A DNA stretch of 64,000 nt from Limnoglobus roseus (GCF_008254045.1 NZ_CP042425.1:7082163-7146162); one strand, 5' to 3'; counted from the stretch's first letter, positions 9,059 through 17,889 are shown. Notes: generated by a model from the letters alone, not told the origin. A program made the numbers and translations.

Positions 9059-9117
9059 CAGCTGAGAGCATCGATCTACGGAACCGAAGGTTAGAGGTTC
9101 GACTCCTCTTGGGTGTA
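9059..9117 (+). other. tRNA-Arg(ACG) 3' fragment, probable attachment site
   Basis: Seen: a D-stem remnant GAGC, an anticodon loop CTACGGA carrying ACG, the variable region AGGTT, a T arm AGAGG-TTCGACT-CCTCT and a 3' acceptor strand TGGGTGT plus discriminator A at 9117. The matching 5' acceptor strand (ACACCCA) is absent upstream, even after removing the IS66 insertion, so this is not a complete tRNA. A tRNA 3' end next to an integrase start (9209) is the classic signature of an att junction. Confidence 0.7.
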
Positions 9118-9208
9118 CTAGGTTTTTGACGATTCTGCCCGAGTGTGGCAGAGAACTCTGGCAGAGAAGACACCTCCTACCCGTAAAATTCACGGGAGGA
9201 ACTATGCC

Positions 9209-9670
9209 ATGGCCCATTCCCCGAAGCCCTTCTTTCGCACTGCCCGCAACGCTTGGTACGTGCAACTCGGCTCCAAGCAAACAAAACTCTTCGACGGTCC
9301 GAAGACCCCCCGACACCGAGAAATCGGCGTGGTCGGCGTTCCATGCCCTGATGGCCTCGCAGAACTCTGCCAACTCTGCTGCCCCGGAATTGTCCCGGAA
9401 TTCTGGTGCCCGTTCTGTGCCCTATCCCTCGCCGAATTGTTCGAGAAGTTCCTCGACTGGTGCCAGAAGCACCGCGAACCCCGCACCTACGACGACTATG
9501 TCTGGCACCTGCAGCGGTTCGTCGATCACCTGAAGGCGAAGAAAAACCCCGCCACGGGGATGGCCGCCCTCGACCTCCGCCCCTTCCACGTCAACGAGGG
9601 GCTCGACGCGCAACGCCACCCACCTCACCGTAAGTCGACTTCACCGCGAACCCGAACGTGTCGCGGGTGA
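9209..9670 (+). pseudogene. Tyrosine integrase, N-terminal fragment
   Basis: The start is well supported: GGGAGGA lies eight bases before ATG 9209. Residues 1-130 read as the N-terminal part of a planctomycete integrase: a MAHSPKPFFRTARNAWYVQL opening, then the core-binding SAM-like region LAELFEKFLDWCQKH and TYDDYVWHLQRFVDHL. At about 9618 the sequence switches to an unrelated minus-strand nadV fragment, so the catalytic domain is lost. It lies 91 bases after the tRNA-Arg fragment, so it looks like the first gene of a second element once integrated in tandem at the same site. Confidence 0.75.
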
Positions 9671-9794
9671 CGTGCTGGTAGGTGTAGCTGCCGACCCCGA
9701 ACACCACGTTGCTCGACGCGAAGCCCTTGGCGCGAAGCCCCATTAGGATGCGTTCGGCGCGTTCAAGCGTGATGGAATCGCCGTAGATCAACGC
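9618..9794 (-). pseudogene. nadV: Nicotinamide phosphoribosyltransferase, internal fragment
   Basis: About 58 codons read like the central part of NadV/NAMPT: LIYGDSITLERAERIL, then SNVVFGVGSYTYQHVTRDT and FAVKSTYGEVGG. The full enzyme has about 460-490 residues and makes NMN from nicotinamide. Both ends are broken: a stop follows at 9798-9800 on one side, and the integrase fragment begins on the other. Phages and mobile elements often carry nadV, so it may be cargo of a lost element. Confidence 0.75.
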
Positions 9795-9844
9795 AACTCA
9801 TCTTCGGTTGGCTGCGGATCGCGCTTGTCGTCGGCTTACTTATA

Positions 9845-10147
9845 ATGGCGTACTGCGGTTGCAACTGGCAAACTCGTTGCTCCGACAAGCTCAGCAACAT
9901 CCCCGCGCACCTCTTCAATCAGCGCGTTGTCTTCTTCGGCCTCCAGTACTTCATCAAGCACTTCCTGCTCGACGCCTGGAACACGGAGTTCTTCGGCAAA
10001 GGCTACCTGTTTCGGGCGAGAAAGACGGTTGAGTTGCCCGAAGGTAAGTTCGCGGAAACCAAGTACCGGTGTCGATCCTGCTCGCACGAGTGGTGGGAGC
10101 GGATTCCCGCGCCGCCGGAGAAGAAACCGGCGGATGAGGCGGCGTGA
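9845..10147 (+). CDS. Small zinc-ribbon-like protein, probably 5'-truncated
   Basis: A 100-residue frame with strong GC3 codon bias, so likely genuine coding sequence. The C-terminus has a single CxxC-type knuckle (YRCRSCSHEWWERI). The frame stays open upstream of the ATG and reads a hydrophobic helix (LIFGWLRIALVVGLLIM) back to about 9797, where the nadV fragment ends. The original N-terminus was therefore probably a membrane segment cut by recombination. Function unknown. It converges on the DUF1501 gene, 20 bases away. Confidence 0.45.
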   Translation: MAYCGCNWQTRCSDKLSNIPAHLFNQRVVFFGLQYFIKHFLLDAWNTEFFGKGYLFRARKTVELPEGKFAETKYRCRSCSHEWWERIPAPPEKKPADEAA

Positions 10148-10167
10148 CCTGGGCCAACACTGATAAT

Positions 10168-11559
10168 TCAGGCCAGTACTTCCTTCACCACGTTGCCCTT
10201 CACGTCCGTGAGGCGGAAGTCGCGGCCAGCATAGCGGTAGGTGAGTTTCTCGTGATCGAGACCGAGCAGGTGCAGCATTGTCGCGTGCAGGTCGTGGACG
10301 TGGACTTTCTTCTCCACCGCCTCGTACCCGTATTCGTCGGTCGCCCCGTGGCTGAACCCGCCCTTCACGCCGCCACCGGCCATCCACAAGGTGAAAGCCT
10401 TGTTGTTGTGATCCCGGCCGTCCCCGCCTTGTGCGTGGGGCGTGCGGCCGAACTCGCCGGACCACACGACCAGTGTGTCGCGGAGCATCCCCCGCTGCTT
10501 GAGGTCGGTGAGCAACCCGGCGATGGGGAGATCGACCGACGCGGCGTTCGCCTCATGGCCTGCGGCAAGGTTGAAGTGCTGGTCCCAGTTGCCGTGCGAA
10601 ACCTCCACGAACCGCACCCCGGCCTCACTGAGCCTGCGGGCTAACAGGCACTTCCGTCCGAAGTCGTCCGGACTGCTGTCAAACTGCGCGCCGCCACGCC
10701 GTCCAGTTGCGCCGATCCCATACAGGGCTTTCGTGGCGGCCGACTCCTTCGAGATGTCGAGTACCGTCGGCAACTCCTTCTGCATCTTGAACGCCAACTC
10801 GTAGGACTCGATCACGCCGTCGATCTCGGGATTCACCTTGTCGGCGGACAACTTCTCGCGATTGAGCGACTGCACCAAGTCGAGCACGCCCCGCTGATCG
10901 GCGGGCGTCATCTTGCCGCTCAAATTACGAACCGTGGCGGTGGCGATGGGCCGCGCTCCCGAACCCACGCGGGTGCCTTGGTGGATCGCGGGCAGAAAGC
11001 CGCTGCCGTAATTCTGCACGCCACCCACGTCGCTCGGCGGCGAGACGGTGACGAAGCCGGGTAGGTTCTCGTTGAGCGTCCCCAGGCCGTACACCGCCCA
11101 CGCGCCGAGCGACGGGCGCACGAACTGCGCGCTCCCGGTGTGCATCTGTAGGAACGCCTGCGGGTGGGCGGGGAAGTCGGTTTGCATGGATCGGACGAGG
11201 CACAACTCGTCCGCGTGCTTCGCCACGTTGGGGAAGAGCTCGGACACCCAAAGTCCGCTCTTGCCGTGTTGGGCGAACTTCCATTTGGAGCCGAGCAACT
11301 TCGTACCGGGCCGATGGCCGGGCTTGCCCGAATCGGCCGAGAGCTTCGGCTTGTGGTCGAACGTGTCCACATGCGAAGGGCCGCCCCGCATGGTGAGGAA
11401 GATGATCCGCTTGGCGCGCGCCGGAAAGTGGGTCATCTTCGACGCGAGAGGGCGATCCGCAGCGGCGGCTTGGTGGGCGATCTCGTTGAGCGCCAGCCAG
11501 CCGAACCCACAGGACGCGGTTTGCAGAGCGGCGCGGCGAGAGAGCGGTATCGTGTTCAT
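10168..11559 (-). CDS. DUF1501 domain protein (secreted, sulfatase-like fold)
   Basis: A 463-residue protein. The start MNTIPLSRRAALQT is chosen because GGGGAG precedes it by six bases; the SRRA motif and following hydrophobic stretch suggest Tat export. The DUF1501 hallmarks are present: RAKRIIFLTMRGGPSHVDTFD, and near the C-terminus VVWSGEFGRTP and GRDHNNKAFTLWMAGGGVKGG. DUF1501 belongs to the alkaline-phosphatase/sulfatase superfamily and in planctomycetes is almost always paired with a PSCyt1/DUF1549/DUF1553 gene, here directly upstream (15-base gap). The exact substrate is unknown. Confidence 0.9.
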   Translation of the reverse strand: MNTIPLSRRAALQTASCGFGWLALNEIAHQAAAADRPLASKMTHFPARAKRIIFLTMRGGPSHVDTFDHKPKLSADSGKPGHRPGTKLLGSKWKFAQHGKSGLWVSELFPNVAKHADELCLVRSMQTDFPAHPQAFLQMHTGSAQFVRPSLGAWAVYGLGTLNENLPGFVTVSPPSDVGGVQNYGSGFLPAIHQGTRVGSGARPIATATVRNLSGKMTPADQRGVLDLVQSLNREKLSADKVNPEIDGVIESYELAFKMQKELPTVLDISKESAATKALYGIGATGRRGGAQFDSSPDDFGRKCLLARRLSEAGVRFVEVSHGNWDQHFNLAAGHEANAASVDLPIAGLLTDLKQRGMLRDTLVVWSGEFGRTPHAQGGDGRDHNNKAFTLWMAGGGVKGGFSHGATDEYGYEAVEKKVHVHDLHATMLHLLGLDHEKLTYRYAGRDFRLTDVKGNVVKEVLA

Positions 11560-11573
11560 GGTAACTCCCCGGT

Positions 11574-14117
11574 TCAATCCAGATAACGAAACTCGGCGGT
11601 GGCGAAGAGCGCGAGGCAGAACTTGCCCCAGGCGTCCTTCGTTTCGCGGTTCCGCGTGAGGTATGTGGCGGCGGCGGTGGCTTCGTTCTTCGTCGGTCGG
11701 CGACCGAATGCGACGACGTAGGCCCGCTCAATACGCTGGTTCGTTGTTGCAGATGGCATCGCCAGAAGCCGGTCTGCGAACTTCCGGGCTTGGGCGGCGA
11801 CGAACTCGTTGTTCAACAGGTAGAGCGCTTGCGCGGGTACGTTCGTCACCTCCCTGGCCCCGCAAACGTGGCTGGAGTCGGGGTGGTCGAACACGGCCAG
11901 GGCGTCGGGCAGAAGGTCACGCACGACAGGCAAGTACACGCTCCGGTAGTTCGCTGTCGCGTTCTGGAACGTGTCTTCGTTGATGCGAATGAACCCGCCC
12001 GTGCTGCCGATCGGTCCCTCCCCGGCGACGGCGACCGCAGATCCCACCGGCGGCTTCGGGTCGAGTTGGTCGCTCGCCGTCAACATCGCGTCCCGAATGC
12101 ACTCGGCGTCGAGACGGCGCTTGCTCTGACGCCAGACGAGGGCGTTCTGCGGGTCGGCGTTGAAGCTCACCTCGTCGTGAGTGGAGGCGAGTTGGTACGT
12201 CCGGCTGAGGACGATCTCGCGAATCGTGGCCTTGACCGACCATTTGTTCTCGACCAACCGGGTGGCGAGGTGGTCGAGGAGCGGCTGGTATGCCGGCGGC
12301 ACCCCCATCGTGCCGAAGTTGTCCACGCTGGCGACGACGCCCTGACCGAACAGCCAGTGCCACGTCCGGTTCGACATCACGCGGGCGGTCAACGGGTTTT
12401 TGGGGTTGGTCAGCCACTCCGCGAATTCCTTGCGCCCGCTGGTCTTGGTGGCAGCCGGGGCGATGTCCGCCTTGAGCAACGCCGCCGGGAACCCGCGCGG
12501 GACGCGGTCGCCCGGTTCGTTCATCTCGCCACGAGCGAACAAAGGGCTGTCGGCGATCAACTCGAAGCCGCTCGGCGGGCGGATGCCAGAACTGCCTTTG
12601 ATCTCCACTACCTTCGTGGGCAGCATCCGATCCGGCCTCGGCTTGCCGGCGGGCCGATCCTGCACCCCCATGCAGAACGCTTTGGCCTTGCCGCTCTCGT
12701 CAAACGAGTTGAGTTGGTTTTCGAGGTCGGCCTTCTTGCCAAGCGCGATCTGGATCTGGATGAACCTCTGGGCGTTGCTGCCGCCTTCTTTTCCCTTGCC
12801 GGGCGGGGCGCGGTTCGCCATCAGGTCGTCGTACCGCTTGGTGGCGTCGGTCAACTGCTTCTTCAGGTCGTCCCGCTCGGCCTTGGTGATGGACGGCTTG
12901 ACGGCGGGCATGGCGGCACCGGCGGGAAGCGATATCAGTGACCGCTCCTGGTTGTTTTTCGGCCCGGCGAGCGTTCCGTAGCGAACCTCGGTGGACAGGA
13001 AGACGCCGGCCAGTGCGGTGTAGTCCCGTTGGGTCACCGGATCGAACTTGTGGTCGTGGCACCGGGCGCAGGCGACGGTGACGCCCAGGAAGGCCGTCGT
13101 GGTGGCGTCCACCAGTTCGTCGGCGAGGTCGAGTTCGAACTGTCGGGGCGTGAGTGCGCCCAACCCCTTCGGGCCGATGGCGAGGAACCCCGTGGCGACG
13201 AGACGCTCCGCCCGCTGCCGGTCGTCAGAAGCGGGGAGCAGGTCGCCAGCGATCTGCTCACGGACGAACTGGTCGTAAGGCTTGTCCTTGTTGAACGCGG
13301 CGATGACGTAATCGCGGTAGCGCCAAGCGTTGGGGAACGACACGTTCAGGTCTTTACCGGTGGACTCCGCGTACCGGGCCACGTCGAGCCAGTGCCGCCC
13401 CCACCGCTCCCCGAATTGCGGTTGCTGGAGGAGCTTGTCCACGACCTTCTCGAACGCGGTCGGTGACGTGTCCGCGAGGAAGTCGGCGACTGCCTGGGGC
13501 GGTGGCGGGAGGCCGACCAGGTCGAAATACACTCGGCGCAGCAGCGTAGCTTTGTCGGCGTCGGCGACCGGCTTGATCCCTTTCGCCTCCAACCCGGCCA
13601 GGACGAAACGGTCGACATCTCCGCGCGGCCACGCAGCGTCCTTCACGACCGGCACCGGCAGACGCTGCACCGGCTGGTAGGCCCACCAGTTCTTCGCCTT
13701 CGCCGGGTCGTAGACTTTTGCGGACACCCCGTCGCGCGGGTCGGGCGCACCCATCTTGACCCACTTATCGAAGTCCGCGATCACGCCCGCCGGGAGCTTC
13801 TCTTTGGGCGGCATCTGCGCGACCTTGTCGCTGGCGTGCAGCGACTTGACGAGCAGGCTCTTGGCCGGGTTGCCGGGAACTACCGCCGGCCCACTGTTGC
13901 CACCCTTGAGCAGTCCGTCGCGGGTGTCGAGGAGCAAGCCGCCTTTCACCTTCTCGGCCTGCGTCGAGTGGCACTTGTAGCACTGCTCGGTCAGGACGGG
14001 GCGGATGCTCTTCTCGAAGAATGCGACGCCCTCGGCCGACGGCTTGGGCGGGTCCGCCGCGCGTGCGCTTGCGGCTGTCAGAATCAAAACGGCGATGACA
14101 AACTGTGTGGTTCGCAT
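11574..14117 (-). CDS. PSCyt1-DUF1549-DUF1553 (PSD1) secreted cytochrome-like protein
   Basis: An 847-residue protein with a signal peptide (1-20, cleaving near ASARA-AD). A planctomycete cytochrome-c-like domain follows, with haem motif CYKCH at 46-50. DUF1549 comes next (RDGVSAKVYDPAKAKNWWAYQP onward, about 140-370), then a charged linker and DUF1553 (about 560-830, with NRTWHWLFGQGVV and DNFGTMGVPP). The function is unproven; a periplasmic redox role is inferred from the haem motif. The ATG is four bases after the upstream esterase stop, with GGGGAGAAG inside the esterase's last codons, so translation is coupled. Confidence 0.93.
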   Translation of the reverse strand: MRTTQFVIAVLILTAASARAADPPKPSAEGVAFFEKSIRPVLTEQCYKCHSTQAEKVKGGLLLDTRDGLLKGGNSGPAVVPGNPAKSLLVKSLHASDKVAQMPPKEKLPAGVIADFDKWVKMGAPDPRDGVSAKVYDPAKAKNWWAYQPVQRLPVPVVKDAAWPRGDVDRFVLAGLEAKGIKPVADADKATLLRRVYFDLVGLPPPPQAVADFLADTSPTAFEKVVDKLLQQPQFGERWGRHWLDVARYAESTGKDLNVSFPNAWRYRDYVIAAFNKDKPYDQFVREQIAGDLLPASDDRQRAERLVATGFLAIGPKGLGALTPRQFELDLADELVDATTTAFLGVTVACARCHDHKFDPVTQRDYTALAGVFLSTEVRYGTLAGPKNNQERSLISLPAGAAMPAVKPSITKAERDDLKKQLTDATKRYDDLMANRAPPGKGKEGGSNAQRFIQIQIALGKKADLENQLNSFDESGKAKAFCMGVQDRPAGKPRPDRMLPTKVVEIKGSSGIRPPSGFELIADSPLFARGEMNEPGDRVPRGFPAALLKADIAPAATKTSGRKEFAEWLTNPKNPLTARVMSNRTWHWLFGQGVVASVDNFGTMGVPPAYQPLLDHLATRLVENKWSVKATIREIVLSRTYQLASTHDEVSFNADPQNALVWRQSKRRLDAECIRDAMLTASDQLDPKPPVGSAVAVAGEGPIGSTGGFIRINEDTFQNATANYRSVYLPVVRDLLPDALAVFDHPDSSHVCGAREVTNVPAQALYLLNNEFVAAQARKFADRLLAMPSATTNQRIERAYVVAFGRRPTKNEATAAATYLTRNRETKDAWGKFCLALFATAEFRYLD

Positions 14118-14121
14118 GGCG

Positions 14122-15027
14122 TCACTTCTCCCCGCTCGGCTTCTGGAACAGTTTCGGTGCGAAGTGGTACAGGTCGGTGCGCCACACTGAGGGCTCGTGG
14201 CCGCCGGTGTTGACGCGGAAGACGTGAGGGATCTTCTTGTCCGTCAAAGCGGCTTCCGCCTCCTGTACGCCGGTGCCGGTTACAGCGTCCTTGTCGCCGA
14301 CCGACAGCCAGAGGAGTCGCAGTTCCTTGCTCGGGGGCGTGATCCGGCGGCCGGCACCGGAAAACGCACCGACCCAGGCGAACTCGTCCGCGTGGCCGAG
14401 GCCGACCGCGAACGCCTGCCCCGCTCCCATTGAAAGTCCTGCAACTGCCCGGTTCTCCCGGCCCGCCTTCGCGGGGTACTTCGACTCGATGAACGGCACC
14501 ACGTCGGCCCGCAGCACGTCGTTGAACGCCATCGCCGCCATCGGGCTCACCGGCCCCTTCGCGCGGGTCTCGGCCGAGGAGTTGGACGGCATGACCACGA
14601 TCATCGGGACGGCTTTCTTGTCGGCGTACAGGTTGTCAAGAATCGCGGCGGCGCGAATGTCCTTTGTCCAGGTGGTCTCGTCTCCGCTGCGGCCGTGGAG
14701 CAGGTACATGACCGGGTACTTTTCGGATGGCTTGTACCCCGGCGGCGTGTACACCGAAATCTTGTAGGTGCCGCCGTCCGACTTCGCTTTCAGTTCCACC
14801 GTCTCGACCTTGCCGCGAGCGGTGTCGGCCTTCGCCTCGTCGAACCCTTTGGGCGGTGCGGACTGGTTCGGCGTGAGTGATGCGGCATCCTTCCCTTTCG
14901 AAGTGCCTTTCGGTTGGCCGCCTGCCTTGCCCTTTTGAGCGGGCGGTTGGGCCGTCACCGCCGGGGACAGGCAAACCAGTCCTGTCACCATGAAGCCGAC
15001 AATACCGAGCACGAGCCTGATCCTCAC
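14122..15027 (-). CDS. Secreted alpha/beta hydrolase, esterase family
   Basis: A 301-residue protein: signal peptide (about 1-26, VTAQ), a Lys/Gly/Pro-rich linker (30-60) and an enterochelin-esterase/EstD-type hydrolase domain. Visible: oxyanion region YLLHG (108-112), nucleophile GLSMG with Ser199, probable acid Asp245 in SVGDKD, and His277 in NTGGHEP. The family cleaves ester bonds of carbohydrate esters or siderophore-like compounds; the substrate here is unknown. It heads the esterase-PSD1-DUF1501 operon and is transcribed in the same direction as the two-component genes 91 bases upstream. Confidence 0.85.
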   Translation of the reverse strand: MRIRLVLGIVGFMVTGLVCLSPAVTAQPPAQKGKAGGQPKGTSKGKDAASLTPNQSAPPKGFDEAKADTARGKVETVELKAKSDGGTYKISVYTPPGYKPSEKYPVMYLLHGRSGDETTWTKDIRAAAILDNLYADKKAVPMIVVMPSNSSAETRAKGPVSPMAAMAFNDVLRADVVPFIESKYPAKAGRENRAVAGLSMGAGQAFAVGLGHADEFAWVGAFSGAGRRITPPSKELRLLWLSVGDKDAVTGTGVQEAEAALTDKKIPHVFRVNTGGHEPSVWRTDLYHFAPKLFQKPSGEK

Positions 15028-15117
15028 GGCGGCTTCCCTCCAACGAGAGCCGGTTCCGAACGTGTGCCGACGAGTATTCTTGGCACCGGAACCTGAGCGG
15101 AAGATGAGCGCGCCGGA

Positions 15118-16497
15118 TTATTTCGCCCGGAGCAGCGACATGGAAAGAGTGCCGTCCGGGTCGAGTTCTGCGACCAGTTCCAAGCCCAAGGCGACGGCGC
15201 AACTCTGGGCTACGGCGAGGCCCAGACCCGAGTGCGTGTGGTCGCTGCGTGAGGTGTCTTTGCGCCAGAGCCGATCGAAGAGGTGCGTGAGGTCGGCGGT
15301 CGATAGACCGGGGGCGGGGTTGGTGACCGCCAGCATCCGAGCGCCCTCCCCGCACGCGAGGGTGACCCGGCTTCCGGGCGGGGCGTACTCGACCGCGTTG
15401 CTGACGAGGTTGGTGACGATGATCCGCAACAGTCGCGGATCGGACTCCAGTTCGACACCGGACTGTAGGGACTCGACCACCGTGATGTTCCGCTCCGCAG
15501 CCATGCGGCCGGACAGGGCGGCACATTCTCGAACCAGCGGAGCCAGTTCGACGGGCTCGCGGGATACGCCCGCCGCCGATGCCTCTGTCCGGGCAAGCGT
15601 CAGCAGCGTATCTACCGTCTGTTGAAGCCGGGCGGCGAGGTCGGCGATCTCACGGAAGTCTTCCGTCCCCGCCTGCTCAGGCCACTTCGCGGCCACCTCG
15701 CTCGTCGTGCGAATCGCCGCTAGTGGGGTGCGTAATTCGTGGGCAAGGTCGCCGCTGAAGCGTCGCTCCCGCTCGAAGCCTTGCTCTAACCGGGCCAGCA
15801 AGTCGTTCAGCCGGGCGACGATGGGCCGCACCTCGGCGGGCATCGACTCGGTCGGGAACCGCTGGTCCAGCGACTCGGCGTCCATCGCCGCCGCCCTCTC
15901 GCCCAACTTCGCCAGCGGTCGCAGGGCGACTTTGAGGGCCAGCGCCAGCAACCCGGACAACGCCGCGCAGCAGGCCACGCCGCCGACCACCAACTCCACC
16001 ACCAACCGCGACATGCGCAGATCCACGTCTTTCCGGCTGGCGGCGACGGCAAAATCGACCGTACCCCGCCCCCCGGTCTGGATCAGTCGCACCGCCCGAA
16101 TCCGAACCGTGTCCCCGTTCGGGAGCGTGCATTCGGAGACGGCTCCTTCGCGCGAAAACTCGGTCGGGTACGGAAGCCCTGCTGCCCCCAGATTCGGTGA
16201 CTTTCTCTCCGTGCCGCCGTCCGGCCCCCACAACTGAAAATACTCTCCTGTCGTCGAAAACTCGTCCCGTGACACGAACCGATCCAGAGTCATACCCCGT
16301 ATCCCCGGTGCCGGCCTGCCGTCCACGGCGGGCGTCCGCATCGCGGTGCGGGCCATACCGGTGATCTCGGCCAGCCGCGCGTCGAGGTCGGCTTCCAAAC
16401 CCCGCTTGGTCGTCACGAACACGACGATCCCAACGACCACGCACACGACGGCGAAGCCGGGGACTAAACAGGTAAGGAGTCGAGCGCGGATACTCAT
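15118..16497 (-). CDS. Sensor histidine kinase
   Basis: A 459-residue membrane kinase. TM1 is about residues 7-29 and TM2 about 166-190, with a 135-residue periplasmic sensor between; a HAMP-like segment (192-245) follows. The phosphoacceptor is His253 in FSGDLAHELRTPL, then N box NLVSNAVEY (about 363-371) and a G box with HSGLGLAVAQ near 432. The ATG overlaps the response-regulator stop as ATGA (16494-16497), so the longer upstream frame is not the start. The signal is unknown; the architecture resembles heavy-metal/CusS-like sensors. Confidence 0.93.
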   Translation of the reverse strand: MSIRARLLTCLVPGFAVVCVVVGIVVFVTTKRGLEADLDARLAEITGMARTAMRTPAVDGRPAPGIRGMTLDRFVSRDEFSTTGEYFQLWGPDGGTERKSPNLGAAGLPYPTEFSREGAVSECTLPNGDTVRIRAVRLIQTGGRGTVDFAVAASRKDVDLRMSRLVVELVVGGVACCAALSGLLALALKVALRPLAKLGERAAAMDAESLDQRFPTESMPAEVRPIVARLNDLLARLEQGFERERRFSGDLAHELRTPLAAIRTTSEVAAKWPEQAGTEDFREIADLAARLQQTVDTLLTLARTEASAAGVSREPVELAPLVRECAALSGRMAAERNITVVESLQSGVELESDPRLLRIIVTNLVSNAVEYAPPGSRVTLACGEGARMLAVTNPAPGLSTADLTHLFDRLWRKDTSRSDHTHSGLGLAVAQSCAVALGLELVAELDPDGTLSMSLLRAK

Positions 16498-17174
16498 TCC
16501 GCCGGCTCTTCGATGATGTACCCCAACCCCCGGCGGGTGTGGATCAACGGCAGGCTGTCGTCCGACACGGCGATTGCCCTCCGCAGGGCACACACCGCTG
16601 TGTCTACGACGTTGCTCGTCGGCGACACCAGCGCGTCGTAGATGTGTTCCTCGATTTGCGTGCGCGTGACGACCTGTCCTTTGCGGAGGAGCAGGTACTC
16701 CAGTAGAGAGTACAGTTGAGGGGCCAGCTTGAGTTCCGTGCCACCCCGCCGAACCGTCTTCGCTGCCGAGTCGAGTTCGAGGTCGGCCACGATCAGTTTC
16801 GGCGACCGCTTGGCGTATCGCCGCCGGGCGAGTGCCTCGACCCGAGCCAGCAACTCCTCGACGGCGAACGATTTGACCAAGTAATCGTCGGCCCCGAGTC
16901 GCAGTCCGGCGACTCTGTCCTCGACCGCGTCCTTCGCCGTCAGGAAGAGGACAGGCGTTTCGTTCCCAGCCTCTCGTAATCGCCTCAGAACTTCCAGTCC
17001 GTCCAGACCCGGCAACATGATGTCAAGGATTATGACATCGTAATCGTGCGATCGCGTGAGGCGCCAGCCCTCGTTGCCGTCCCCGGTCGAATCCACGGCA
17101 AACCCCGACGCTTGGAGAGCCTTGACCACCGGCTTCCGCAGAGCGGCTGAATCCTCAACGAACAGAACGCGCAT
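16494..17174 (-). CDS. OmpR/PhoB-family response regulator
   Basis: A 226-residue regulator. The receiver domain (1-118) has Asp51 in LDIMLPGLDG as phosphoacceptor, Thr79 in FLTA and Lys101 in LVKSF. The OmpR winged helix (128-222) ends in the typical IHTRRGLGYII. It is translationally coupled to the histidine kinase. Likely targets, from position only, are the secreted repeat protein upstream or the esterase/PSD1 operon downstream. Confidence 0.95.
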   Translation of the reverse strand: MRVLFVEDSAALRKPVVKALQASGFAVDSTGDGNEGWRLTRSHDYDVIILDIMLPGLDGLEVLRRLREAGNETPVLFLTAKDAVEDRVAGLRLGADDYLVKSFAVEELLARVEALARRRYAKRSPKLIVADLELDSAAKTVRRGGTELKLAPQLYSLLEYLLLRKGQVVTRTQIEEHIYDALVSPTSNVVDTAVCALRRAIAVSDDSLPLIHTRRGLGYIIEEPAE

Positions 17175-17331
17175 AGTGCAACCTCACCAGCAATCGCGGG
17201 AGCGCATCCATTATTACACCCTACTCAATCGAACGCCGTCCCGACACAGCGCAGCGTTCGCTATCCCGCCAAGCGGATCACCTCTCCCGAACCGCACTCC
17301 AGCAGACCGAGAGAGGCACGAGATGACCGGG

Positions 17332-17616
17332 TTATTTCTTTTCTCCGTTTTTCAGCCCGTATTTCAGGCCGTCCTTGAGCCCGTTTTTCAGCCCGTTCTT
17401 TTCTCCGTTCTTCAGGCCGTTCTTAGCGATCCCTTTCGAGCTTTGCGACGCGCCTCCCTTAGTGCCTCCCTTCGAGACCTGCGATGTGCCTCCTTTCGAG
17501 ACCTGCGGCAGATCGCCCTTCGGTGCCTGACCAGTCGTGCCGGCGCCAGCCGCCAAGCCGACTGCCAACATGAGCAGTCCCGTGGCGCTCGCCATATTAA
17601 TCAGCGTCTTCATCAT
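17332..17616 (-). CDS. Small secreted Lys-Asn-Gly-Leu repeat protein
   Basis: A 94-residue protein with a signal peptide (about 1-25, GLAAGAGT). It then has two degenerate QVSKGG-type repeats (37-60) and about six copies of a GLKNG/GEKNG-type pentad (65-93), a strongly basic low-complexity tail. AAAGG lies five bases before the first ATG. No known family. It lies 157 bases upstream of, and in the same direction as, the response regulator, so it may belong to the same regulon. A lysine-rich exported tail could bind anionic surfaces, but that is inference. Confidence 0.65.
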   Translation of the reverse strand: MMKTLINMASATGLLMLAVGLAAGAGTTGQAPKGDLPQVSKGGTSQVSKGGTKGGASQSSKGIAKNGLKNGEKNGLKNGLKDGLKYGLKNGEKK

Positions 17617-17758
17617 CTACACCTTTCCGTTGTGTTGGTGGGTATTGAGCGACATTGCTCAGTACCCACTGAACCCTACTTCCTCCAACCTGTTGGGAAG
17701 ATGAGCGCCGTGAAAAAAGTTGACCAGCAAACTTACAAGCTGTGACACAACCTCGGGG

Positions 17759-17882
17759 CTATAAGGTGTCGTGGACCAGGATGCGGTAACAGATGACGCT
17801 GGCGGCCAGCGACGCGAAGGCGTCCCGCATGACCGCCAGCCGGTCGTACCGTACCCGCATGCGGCGAAGTCCCTTGGCCGAC
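17759..17882 (-). pseudogene. IS5-type transposase, C-terminal fragment
   Basis: About 40 codons read as the end of a planctomycete IS5-type transposase: VRYDRLAVMRDAFASLAASV then ICYRILVHDTL and a stop at 17759-17761. Everything upstream is lost. A remnant, not active. Confidence 0.7.
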
Positions 17883-17889
17883 CCACGGC

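Noticed and set aside
9038..9373. Minus-strand frame with an RGVEPLTFGS motif
   Set aside because: This is the well-known spurious translation of the antisense of a tRNA 3' end; it confirms the tRNA-Arg fragment and is not a gene.
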